Below, in pieces: positions 1 through 5,661 of a DNA stretch of 7,102 bases. Position 1 is the stretch's first letter. Each line of letters begins with the position of its first letter. Below the pieces are notes generated by a model that did not search any database, had not been told where the DNA came from, and saw nothing but the letters and a program-made list of their open reading frames with translations. The position numbers and the translations under genes were made by a program. Origin of the DNA: Allobosea sp. (GTDB lineage Bacteria; Pseudomonadota; Alphaproteobacteria; Rhizobiales; Beijerinckiaceae); assembly GCA_021732895.1 (NCBI GenBank), contig JAKFWE010000078.1:1-7102 (forward strand), read 5' to 3'.

Positions 1-379
1 GCCGCCGGCGCGAGGGATGCCAGCTCGGCCGCTCCCAGCGCGTATGGATCGAGAGCAGCCCGGAGACGCCCTCGATCATCACGTCGCGCACCTGCCCCTG
101 CGTCTCGCCGACCAGCGCGATGCGCTCGGCAGGCGTCTCCGCAAATCCCGGCAAGCCAAGCGCCATGCCCTTGGTCCATTCAGCGCCCGTGCGTGTCTTG
201 CCCGCGCCGCGACCGCCCAGAACGAGCCAGGTCGACCACTCCGCCGCTTCAGGCGGCGACTGGTCGGGCCTGGCCCAGATCACCCATTCGGCGATGATGA
301 CCTCGTGGTGATCAGGCGTCGCCCTCGGCAGCAGTTGCCTGAGAAGCGGAATCCGCCTGTTCGGCGGCAAGGACTTCAA
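1..379 (-). CDS. terL: Terminase large subunit, N-terminal part (GTA or prophage type)
   Basis: This is the motor ATPase of a double-stranded DNA packaging machine, which pumps DNA into proheads and, in the C-terminal nuclease part lying outside the window, cuts it. The 126 visible codons stay open to the left edge. Residues 55-62 read GGRGAGKT, the Walker A motif, in the context WLVLGGRGAGKTRTGAEW that is typical of large terminases of alphaproteobacterial GTAs and related phages. The later stretch RIALVGETQGQVRDVMIEG (about 87-105) also fits the family. No ATG is available. I chose TTG at 379 because the family usually has a leader of about 50 residues before Walker A and an AAGGAG lies 13 bases upstream; TTG at 370 or GTG at 283 are alternatives. 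With this start the gene overlaps the end of the small-subunit gene by 68 bases. The family call is firm; GTA versus prophage cannot be decided here. Confidence 0.86.
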   Translation of the reverse strand, partial: MKSLPPNRRIPLLRQLLPRATPDHHEVIIAEWVIWARPDQSPPEAAEWSTWLVLGGRGAGKTRTGAEWTKGMALGLPGFAETPAERIALVGETQGQVRDVMIEGVSGLLSIHTRWERPSWHPSRRR

Positions 380-707
380 GACGTCGCGCAAGCTCCTTGC
401 GAAGCTCTGCAACGTGGCGCAGTCCGGCGGCAGGCGAGAGTTCATCGGTCGGTTTGCCCTCCTGGCTCGCGGCCGCCCCGTCCAGCGCGACGAGTTCGCG
501 CACCGTGCGCGCCAGCACCGCCAGCGCCTTGGCGTCGGATTCGGCGGCGGCCGCGCCCTTCGGCAATTCCTCGAGCCGCGCCTCATGGGCTTCCAGTTGC
601 CGCTTCGCCGCGCGCCACAGCCGCGTCACCACGGCCTTGCGGCCGACGGGCAGGCGCCTGCCCTTCGCGGCCGGCAAAGCCGGCGCGTCATCGTCGTCAT
701 CGGTCAT
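312..707 (-). CDS. terS: Putative small terminase subunit / GTA gene 1-like protein
   Basis: This 131-residue protein lies directly upstream of the large terminase, the place where the DNA-recognition small subunit is normally encoded. It opens with an acidic run (MTDDDDDAP), followed by a basic segment (residues about 15-38, rich in Lys and Arg) and long alanine-, glutamate- and arginine-rich helices that could form coiled coils (about 35-75 and 95-118). It has no signal peptide or membrane segment. I chose ATG at 707 rather than the in-frame ATG at 749 because GAGG sits seven bases before it and the acidic start is characteristic of these proteins. In GTAs the first gene has been shown to be the small terminase; I assign this role by position and character, not by a diagnostic motif. 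A generic phage-associated hypothetical protein is the alternative. Confidence 0.62.
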   Translation of the reverse strand: MTDDDDDAPALPAAKGRRLPVGRKAVVTRLWRAAKRQLEAHEARLEELPKGAAAAESDAKALAVLARTVRELVALDGAAASQEGKPTDELSPAAGLRHVAELRKELARRLEVLAAEQADSASQATAAEGDA

Positions 708-751
708 GGGAAAACCTCGATGGGCGAGAGCGCCAGATGAGCCGGACATTC

Positions 752-780
752 AAAAGCCGCCGGCGGAAGAGCGCGGCGGC
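752..780 (-). terminator. Terminator-like hairpin in the leader of the terminase operon
   Basis: Read on the minus strand, GCCGCCG (780-774) pairs perfectly with CGGCGGC (762-756) across an 11-base loop and is followed at once by TTTT (755-752). It lies downstream of the promoter at 817-845 and about 45 bases before the small-subunit start at 707. It could end a short transcript of about 55-60 bases, act as an attenuator for the packaging genes, or stop readthrough from the small genes upstream. The U-run is short, so termination may be partial. Confidence 0.42.
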
Positions 781-816
781 CTGGGCTGTCTGGTCACACT
801 TCGTGAGCGTTCCTGA

Positions 817-845
817 TGTCTACCGGATCAGCGTCACGATGTCAA
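817..845 (-). promoter_or_regulatory. Sigma-70-type promoter facing the terminase genes
   Basis: On the minus strand a perfect TTGACA (845-840) is followed after exactly 17 bases by TAGACA (822-817), which matches three of six consensus -10 bases. Transcription would start near 809 and run towards the small terminase gene at 707. An imperfect palindrome, AGGAAATTAGTCCT (858-845), touches the -35 box and could be an operator, but its arms pair over only four bases each side. The -35 box and spacing are what make this credible. Confidence 0.48.
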
Positions 846-856
846 GGACTAATTTC

Positions 857-1098
857 CTATTCGTCGTTTTTTGTCGCAAAGCGAGTTATTCGCGGAGGAC
901 CGGTCCAAATCCAACGATCGACGAGGATCATGTCGATGACATCAGCATCGAGCCAGCCATCACCGCATCAGGCAATGTGAACGGCATATCGTCAGGAGCA
1001 ATCCAACCCGAGCCGTAAGGGTAGCGGTCACCTTCAAACTCGCAGCCATGCTGCTCTAGGAACGCGAAAACGTCGGCCTCGCGATAGAACGGCGTCAG
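857..1098 (-). pseudogene. Broken small gene of unknown function (CTG start, one frameshift)
   Basis: After the stop of the upstream 66-codon gene, a reading frame opens as LTPFYREADVFAFLEQHGCE and continues for about 45 codons to ...MPFTLPDA. The frame then runs only into MAGSMLMSST and a stop. One base shift near 974-982 instead gives GDGWLDADVIDMILVDRWIW and ends at TAG (859-857), so about 80 residues would be restored. The hydrophobic and acidic pattern of both halves looks protein-like. The only possible start at the expected place is CTG (1098-1096), which overlaps the upstream stop as CTGA; one base change from ATGA would give the usual coupled overlap. Two lesions suggest decay, though a sequencing error could explain the frameshift. 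I do not recognise the family. Its reading direction and tight spacing suggest it was co-transcribed with the gene before it. Confidence 0.38.
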
Positions 1099-1295
1099 GC
1101 TCGCAGAGCGATGCGTTTATCAACCTGCCGCTTTGCGGCCCGTCTCGCCTGCATCGCTCGCAGCATAGCAACTGCATCTGGCACACTGCTCTCGGCAATC
1201 GCCCGATCGACGTGAGCAACATAGAGCCCCGGCACGTCTGGCGACGTGAAGACGTGCTGCGTGCCGACAACACGATGCTGGATGCGGATATCCAT
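1095..1295 (-). CDS. Hypothetical small protein, weakly HicB-like
   Basis: This frame encodes 66 residues. It begins with an alternating strand-like segment (MDIRIQHRVVGTQHVFTSPD), continues with VPGLYVAHVDRAIAESSV, and ends in a basic helix (about residues 39-64, rich in Ala, Arg and Lys). The combination of a beta hairpin, a 'PD-x-PG' turn and a following helix recalls the partial RNase H fold of HicB-type antitoxins, but no HicA-like toxin is visible beside it and the protein lacks a DNA-binding domain. I therefore leave it as hypothetical. ATG at 1295 was chosen because AGG lies four bases before it; the frame is closed upstream by TAA at 1328-1326. The opposite-strand frames over this stretch do not look like proteins. 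The following broken gene overlaps its stop codon. Confidence 0.5.
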   Translation of the reverse strand: MDIRIQHRVVGTQHVFTSPDVPGLYVAHVDRAIAESSVPDAVAMLRAMQARRAAKRQVDKRIALRA

Positions 1296-1325
1296 CAGAC
1301 CTGCCCGCTTCCTGCTGATCAGACA

Positions 1326-1424
1326 TTATGCGCGCAACGGCAAGAACACGCAAATATGCTGGCACTCACCGCAATATGGGCACTTAACATGCTCCGACAA
1401 GACAATATCGCCGTCTATCGTCAA
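1326..1424 (-). CDS. Possible 32-residue cysteine-rich micro-protein
   Basis: A TTG at 1424 overlaps the stop codon of the LOG gene (TTGA) and is preceded by AAGGAGGAGG, a very strong ribosome-binding sequence that also encodes the LOG C-terminus (Lys-Glu-Glu). The frame gives 32 residues with the motif CPYCGECQHIC (about residues 17-27), a set of four cysteines spaced like one half of a zinc ribbon, and ends at TAA (1328-1326). The same frame continues after that TAA into the 66-codon gene at 1295. It may be a real micro-protein, the leftover N-terminus of a longer gene cut by the TAA, or chance. The cysteine cluster and Shine-Dalgarno sequence are visible; any function is unknown. Confidence 0.28.
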   Translation of the reverse strand: MTIDGDIVLSEHVKCPYCGECQHICVFLPLRA

Positions 1425-2002
1425 ACCTCCTCCTTCTCCACCCACTTGATCACCGCCGCCGGCACATAGGCCTCCATCCGGTCCAGAAGCTGCGCCGGGT
1501 CGGTGTCGGTCATCGCCATGGCGCGGTGCATCGGCTTCAGGAAGCCGGCCTCGACCGTCCGGTCGAGGAACAGCGCGAGCGGATCGTAGAAGCCCGCCAC
1601 GTTCAGCAGCCCGAGCGGCTTGGCGTGGATGCCGAGCTGGCCCCAGGTCCAGATCTCGAACAGTTCCTCGAAGGTGCCGATGCCGCCGGGCATGGCGATG
1701 AAGCCGTCCGAGAGCTCGGCCATGCGCGCCTTGCGGATGTGCATGGTGTCGACGATCTCGAGCCGCGTCAGGTGGTGATGGCCGACCTCCTTCTCCCGCA
1801 GCGCGCGCGGGATCACGCCATGGACCTCGCCGCCGGCCTCGAGCGCGGCATTGGCGACGACGCCCATCAGCCCGACCGCGCCGCCGCCATAGACCAGGAC
1901 CAGCCCGCGCCTGGCGATCTCGCGCCCCATCGCGCGCGCGCCGTCGGCATAGACGGGATCGTTGCCGGGATTGGAGCCGCAGAAGACGCAGACGGATTTC
2001 AT
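1421..2002 (-). CDS. LOG-family (TIGR00730) cytokinin riboside 5'-monophosphate phosphoribohydrolase
   Basis: This 193-residue protein matches the usual length of the LOG family, cytosolic Rossmann-like enzymes that cleave the N-glycosidic bond of nucleoside 5'-monophosphates to a free base and ribose 5-phosphate. Plant homologues activate cytokinins; in bacteria the role is often general nucleotide salvage or clean-up. Landmarks are the N-terminal strand and loop VCVFCGSNPG (4-13), the glycine loop VYGGGAVGLMG (37-47), HIRKARMAEL (88-97) carrying the conserved arginines, and the hallmark PGGIGTFEE (105-113) with its conserved glutamate. The ATG at 2002 overlaps the stop of the upstream dipeptidase as ATGA, so translation is probably coupled. 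The end of the gene doubles as a strong ribosome-binding sequence for a possible micro-protein. All key residues are present; whether it acts on cytokinin nucleotides or others cannot be told from sequence. Confidence 0.94.
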   Translation of the reverse strand: MKSVCVFCGSNPGNDPVYADGARAMGREIARRGLVLVYGGGAVGLMGVVANAALEAGGEVHGVIPRALREKEVGHHHLTRLEIVDTMHIRKARMAELSDGFIAMPGGIGTFEELFEIWTWGQLGIHAKPLGLLNVAGFYDPLALFLDRTVEAGFLKPMHRAMAMTDTDPAQLLDRMEAYVPAAVIKWVEKEEV

Positions 2003-3390
2003 GAGCCGAGCGCCTGCAGGATTCGCGCCCAGGAGCGCTGGCCCTTGTGGAAGGAGGTGAGGTCGTATTTCTCGTTGGGCGAGTGCACCCGGTCGTCGTC
2101 GAGCCCGAAACCGACGAAGAGCGTGTCGAGCCCGAGCGTCTTCCTGAAATCGTGGCCGACCGGGATCGAGCCGCCGCCGCCGACCGAGACGACGCGCCCG
2201 CCCCATTCCTCGGCCAGCGCCTTGCGCGCCTTCTGCAAGACCGGCGAATCGACCGGCACGGACAGCGCCGGCGAGCCGGCATGGTCGATGAACGCCGCGG
2301 TGACGTCCTCCGGCAGGCGCGCGCGCACGAAATCCTTGAACGCCGCGGCGATTTTCGCCGGGTCCTGATCGCCCACCAGCCTGAACGAGACCTTGGCCGA
2401 GGCCTGCGAGGCGATCACCGTCTTGCTGCCCTCGCCGGCATAGCCGCCCCAGATGCCGTTGACGTCGCAGGTCGGACGCGACTGCACCTGCTCGATCAGC
2501 ATCCGCCCCTTCTCGCCGACCGAGTTCTTCAGCCCGATCTGGCCGAGGAATTCACTTTCCGTCAGGTTCAGGTCGGCCCATTCGGCCTTCTGCGAGTTCG
2601 TCGGCTCATGCACGCCCTCGTAGAAGCCGGGCAGCGTGATCCGGCCGGTCTCGTCGTGCAGGTCCGCCACGATCTTCGCGAGAACATGGATCGGGTTGCA
2701 GGCCGCCCCGCCGAAAATGCCGGAATGCAGGTCGCGATCGGCGGCGGTGAGCGTGACCTCCTGATAGACCAGCCCGCGCAGCGTGGTCGTGATCAGCGGC
2801 GTCTCGCGGTCCCACATGCCGGTGTCGCAGACCAGCGCATAATCCGCCTTGAGCTCGTCGGCATGTTTCTCGATGAAGACCGGCAGGTTGACCGAACCGG
2901 ATTCCTCCTCGCCCTCGACCAGGATGGTCAGGCTGATCGGCAGGTCGCCCGTTTCGGCCAGCGTCGCGCGCAGCGCCTCGACGAAGGTCATGAGCTGGCC
3001 CTTGTCGTCGCAGGCGCCGCGCGCCGCGATCACCTTGCGGCCGGGCTCGATCTCGCGAACCACCGGCTTGAACGGGTCCGACTCCCAGAGGCTGAGCGGA
3101 TCCACCGGCTGGACGTCGTAATGGCCGTAGAAGAGCGCGTGCGGCGCGCCTGCTTTGCGGCGATGGGCGAGCACGACCGGGTGGCCGCCGGTCTCGCGCA
3201 GTTCGGCCTCGAAGCCGAGCGCGACCAGATCGGCCTTCAGCCATTCGGCCGCGCGCCGGCTGTCGGCGGCGAAGGCCGAGTCGGTCGAGATCGAGGGGAT
3301 CTCGAGCCAAGTCGTCAGACGCGCCAGCGAGGCGTCGAGATCGGCGTCGAGGCGGGCGAGAATGGCGGGCAAATGGGTCATCGGGCTCAT
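1999..3390 (-). CDS. M20-family metallodipeptidase (CNDP/carboxypeptidase-like)
   Basis: This complete 463-residue cytosolic di-zinc hydrolase is predicted to cleave dipeptides or related amide bonds. Residue marks follow the family order: His90 and Asp92 in FYGHYDVQP, bridging Asp128 in ARGACDDKG, catalytic Glu162 and metal ligand Glu163 in EGEEESGS, Asp189 in CDTGMWD, and His436 in VHSPNEKYDL. The lid/dimerisation domain lies between about 205 and 375 and carries His222 in DLHSGIFGG, which in this family reaches into the partner's active site. GGGGSIP (404-410) is the substrate-binding loop. ATG at 3390 has GGAA just upstream; the ATG at 3381 is a possible second start. No signal peptide is seen. 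It shares a four-base overlap with the LOG gene, which suggests an operon for recycling peptides and nucleotides. The exact substrate is not predictable. Confidence 0.95.
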   Translation of the reverse strand: MSPMTHLPAILARLDADLDASLARLTTWLEIPSISTDSAFAADSRRAAEWLKADLVALGFEAELRETGGHPVVLAHRRKAGAPHALFYGHYDVQPVDPLSLWESDPFKPVVREIEPGRKVIAARGACDDKGQLMTFVEALRATLAETGDLPISLTILVEGEEESGSVNLPVFIEKHADELKADYALVCDTGMWDRETPLITTTLRGLVYQEVTLTAADRDLHSGIFGGAACNPIHVLAKIVADLHDETGRITLPGFYEGVHEPTNSQKAEWADLNLTESEFLGQIGLKNSVGEKGRMLIEQVQSRPTCDVNGIWGGYAGEGSKTVIASQASAKVSFRLVGDQDPAKIAAAFKDFVRARLPEDVTAAFIDHAGSPALSVPVDSPVLQKARKALAEEWGGRVVSVGGGGSIPVGHDFRKTLGLDTLFVGFGLDDDRVHSPNEKYDLTSFHKGQRSWARILQALGS

Positions 3391-3447
3391 GTTTCCGGTT
3401 CCCCGGCTCCGGGGGCGATTCAGGTCTCGTCATCATGGCGAGGCGCG

Positions 3448-3471
3448 GCCGCGGCGTCAGCCCGCCGCGGC
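3448..3471 (-). other. GC hairpin between the HerA-like gene and the dipeptidase gene
   Basis: In the 97-base gap between these two minus-strand genes, a perfect 9-bp inverted repeat (3448-3456 with 3463-3471, GCCGCGGCG and CGCCGCGGC) has a 6-base loop. No T-run follows on the minus strand, so it is at best a weak or Rho-assisted terminator, or an RNA-stability element separating the two genes. Confidence 0.35.
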
Positions 3472-3487
3472 GCATGGCGCGGCTGCT

Positions 3488-5062
3488 TCAACGCCGCCCG
3501 CCCATCATGGAGCCGAGCACGCCGCGCAGGATCGCGGTGCCGACCTGCCGGCCGATCGAGGTCGCGGCCGAGCGCGCCGCCGAGGTGATGATCTTCTCGG
3601 CCATGCTCTGCGGCACGGCGCCGCCCCGGCTGCCCGGCCCGGTCTTGGGGCGCGGCGCATTGGAATTGCCGCCGAGCCAGCCGCCGATCGTATCCATGAT
3701 GCCGCCGCCTCCGGCGCTGCCGGCTTCAACCGGCGCGTCCTCGGCGGTCGCCATGTTCTTGCGCTTCGCCAGTTCCTCGTAGGCCGATTCACGATCGATC
3801 ATCGTGTCGTATTTGCCCTTGAAGCCAGAGCTCGCCAGCGCCTGCGCCCTGACCGCGTCCGAGATCGGGCCGACCTGCGCCATGGCCGGCGCGATCAGCG
3901 TGCGCTCGACCATGGTCGGCGAGCCCTTGCCTTCGAGCGTCGAGATCAGCGCCTCGCCGACGGCGAGCTGCATGATCGCCTCTTCGGTCTTGAATTTCGG
4001 GTTCTGGCGGAAGGTTTCGGCCGCTGCGCGCACCGCCTTCTGATCGCGCGGGGTGAAGGCGCGCAGCGCGTGCTGAACGCGGTTGCCGAGCTGCGCCAGC
4101 ACGGTCTCGGGAATGTCGAGCGGGTTCTGCGTGACGAAATAGACGCCGACGCCCTTGGAGCGGATCAGCCGCACCACCTGCTCGACCGCCGTCAGCAGCA
4201 CCTTGGGCGCGCCGTTGAACAGAAGATGCGCCTCGTCGAAGAAGAAGACGAGCCTGGGCTTGTCCAGATCGCCGACCTCGGGCAGCTGCTCGAACAGCTC
4301 CGAGAGCAGCCAGAGCAGGAAGGTGGCGTAGAGACGCGGGTTCTGCATCAGCTTGTCGGCGGCCATGATGTTGACGATGCCGCGCCCGTCGCGGTCGGTG
4401 CGCATCAGGTCGCTGATCTCGAGGCCCGGCTCGCCGAAGAACTTGTCGCCCTTCTGGTTCTCCAGCACCAGCAGCGAGCGCTGGATCGTGCCGACCGACT
4501 GGGCCGAGACGTTGCCGTATTTCGTCGTCAGCTCCTTGGCGTTCTCGGCGATGAAGGCAAGGATCGCGCGCAGATCCTTGAGGTCCAGCAGCAGCAGCTT
4601 CTGCTCGTCGGCGATGCGGAAGGCGATGTTGAGCACGCCCTCCTGCGTGTCGTTGAGATCGAGCAGGCGCGCCAGCAGCAGCGGTCCCATTTCGGAGATG
4701 GTGGCGCGCACCGGGTGCCCCTGCTCGCCGAACACATCCCAGAACACGGTGGTGAACTGGTCGGGCTCGTAGGGGATGCCGAGCTCCTTGGCCCGCTTGA
4801 CGAAGGGCGGCTTGGAATCGCCCGGCGCCGCGATGCCCGAGAGATCGCCCTTGATGTCGGCGGCGAAGACCGGCACGCCGCTGCGGGCGAAGCCCTCGGC
4901 CAGAACCTGCAGGGTCACCGTCTTGCCTGTGCCGGTCGCGCCGGTCACCAGCCCGTGCCGGTTGGCGAGCTTGAGCAGGAGGTTCTCCTCCTTCCAGCTC
5001 TTGCCGATCAGGATCGCGCCGTCGCCGCTCTCCGTCTTCGCGCTCGTCTCGGCCTTGGCCAT
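3488..5062 (-). CDS. HerA-like/DUF853 (YjgR family) P-loop ATPase
   Basis: This 524-residue protein is a complete member of the DUF853/YjgR family, related to HerA/FtsK-type DNA translocases. Landmarks are Walker A GATGTGKT (41-48), the segment PVFAADIKGDLSG (64-76), Walker B LVFFFDEAH (271-279), and TQNPLDIPE (311-319) resembling the family's sensor motif. An arginine-containing stretch HALRAFTPRDQKAV follows (331-344). After the ATPase core comes a Gly/Pro-rich linker (about 442-485) and a conserved basic-amphipathic tail ending LGSMMGGRR. Physiological function is not established for this family; a DNA-related motor role is inferred from HerA. I chose ATG at 5062 rather than the in-frame ATG at 5197 because AGGCGGA lies just before it and the family starts here; the extra residues from 5197 are basic and unconserved. 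It is divergent from the small gene at 5203 and is probably transcribed from the shared intergenic region. Confidence 0.94.
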   Translation of the reverse strand: MAKAETSAKTESGDGAILIGKSWKEENLLLKLANRHGLVTGATGTGKTVTLQVLAEGFARSGVPVFAADIKGDLSGIAAPGDSKPPFVKRAKELGIPYEPDQFTTVFWDVFGEQGHPVRATISEMGPLLLARLLDLNDTQEGVLNIAFRIADEQKLLLLDLKDLRAILAFIAENAKELTTKYGNVSAQSVGTIQRSLLVLENQKGDKFFGEPGLEISDLMRTDRDGRGIVNIMAADKLMQNPRLYATFLLWLLSELFEQLPEVGDLDKPRLVFFFDEAHLLFNGAPKVLLTAVEQVVRLIRSKGVGVYFVTQNPLDIPETVLAQLGNRVQHALRAFTPRDQKAVRAAAETFRQNPKFKTEEAIMQLAVGEALISTLEGKGSPTMVERTLIAPAMAQVGPISDAVRAQALASSGFKGKYDTMIDRESAYEELAKRKNMATAEDAPVEAGSAGGGGIMDTIGGWLGGNSNAPRPKTGPGSRGGAVPQSMAEKIITSAARSAATSIGRQVGTAILRGVLGSMMGGRR

Positions 5063-5202
5063 GATGTCCGCCTGTTGTGTTATCGGATGGTCAGGGCAAG
5101 GGTGTAGCCAAACCCGCCTCACGGCGGAAGCCCGCCGCGGCTTGATTAGACCGTTGATATGTGAACTATCGCGCCGACGCCTCACCGAGAAGGACATGAC
5201 CG
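5063..5202. promoter_or_regulatory. Divergent intergenic region with weak promoter signals
   Basis: The 140 bases between two divergent genes must hold promoters for both. On the plus strand TTGATT (5142-5147) is followed by an AT-rich stretch to TATC near 5167-5170, but the -10 match is poor. On the minus strand only weak elements (GATAAC near 5085-5080) are seen. Overlapping small hairpins at 5114-5137 lie in the leader of the HerA-like gene. The plus-strand gene has AAGGA eight bases before its ATG at 5203. Confidence 0.25.
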
Positions 5203-5589
5203 ATGGACGAACTGATCTCCCGCATCATCGCGGTTTCGGGCCTGAACGAAGAGCTCGCCCGCAAGGCGATCGGCATCATCCTCGCCTTCCTGCAGAAGGA
5301 GGGGCCTCCGGCCGAGATCGGCCAGTTGATGGCGGCGCTGCCCGGCGGGCAGGAACTCGCCGATGCCGAGGGCGGCGCCAAGGGCGGGCTGATGGGCATG
5401 GTCGGCGGCATGATGGGCGGTGGCGGCGGCGTGATGGCGCTCGGCGGCCAGTTGATGGGCGCAGGCCTCTCGATGGGCCAGATCCAGTCGGTTTCCAAGG
5501 AAATGTTCGCAGTCGGCCGCGAGAAGGCCGGCGAGGACACGATGGGCGCGATCGTCGGCGCGATTCCGGGGTTGGGCCAGTTCGTCTGA
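5203..5589 (+). CDS. Small glycine-rich DUF2267/DUF2780-like protein
   Basis: The product has 128 residues. An N-terminal helical part (1-45, MDELISRIIA and LARKAIGIILAFLQKEG) is followed by a low-complexity, glycine- and methionine-rich centre (about 56-92, with GGMMGGGGG) and a helical C-terminus ending GAIVGAIPGLGQFV. This architecture is common in Rhizobiales proteins annotated DUF2267 and also resembles the DUF2780 (VcgC/VcgE) type; I cannot separate these two without a profile search. It has no signal peptide. The central segment is mildly hydrophobic and small-residue rich but is not a clean membrane span. ATG at 5203 is preceded by AAGGA; the ATG eight bases earlier is in another frame. 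The gene stands alone, followed by a strong terminator, so it is probably monocistronic. Function unknown. Confidence 0.8.
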   Translation: MDELISRIIAVSGLNEELARKAIGIILAFLQKEGPPAEIGQLMAALPGGQELADAEGGAKGGLMGMVGGMMGGGGGVMALGGQLMGAGLSMGQIQSVSKEMFAVGREKAGEDTMGAIVGAIPGLGQFV

Positions 5590-5622
5590 GGCCTCCTGAA
5601 CGTCCAGACCGGCTCGCCCGAG

Positions 5623-5645
5623 CGCCGCCCGTCCGGGCGGCGTTT
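5623..5645 (+). terminator. Intrinsic terminator of the DUF2267-like gene
   Basis: An 8-bp GC stem, CGCCGCCC (5623-5630) with GGGCGGCG (5635-5642), closes a GTCC loop and runs into TTT (5643-5645). It lies 33 bases after the stop codon at 5589. The T-run is short, but the stem is perfect, and pairing may extend through weak A-T and G-T pairs at the base. Confidence 0.7.
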
Positions 5646-5661
5646 CCGGTTCGGATCGCGC

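Noticed and set aside
708..749. Upstream ATG (749) for the small terminase protein
   Set aside because: The added 14 residues would be read from the leader next to the hairpin; the start at 707 has GAGG at good spacing and a typical acidic beginning.
17..1018. 333-codon plus-strand frame across the terminase genes
   Set aside because: Proline/arginine-rich composition and antisense to the terminase pair; no recognisable motif.
1034..1273. 79-codon minus-strand frame within the accessory patch
   Set aside because: Overlaps the 66-codon gene in another frame and is serine/arginine-rich without structure; the 66-codon frame looks more protein-like.
1212..1469. Plus-strand frames opposite the small genes
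   Set aside because: No ribosome-binding sequence, unstructured translation, and overlap with the LOG gene end.
2047..3588. 513-codon plus-strand frame opposite the dipeptidase
   Set aside because: It mirrors the codon bias of the M20 gene and shows no family motif.
3155..5107. 650-codon open frame on the plus strand opposite the HerA-like gene
   Set aside because: Arginine-, alanine- and histidine-rich translation with no domain, entirely antisense to a well-supported ATPase; a by-product of GC-biased third positions.
5063..5197. N-terminal extension of the HerA-like protein from ATG 5197
   Set aside because: The 45 extra residues are basic, lack conservation signs and would cover the divergent promoter region; ATG 5062 has a ribosome-binding sequence.
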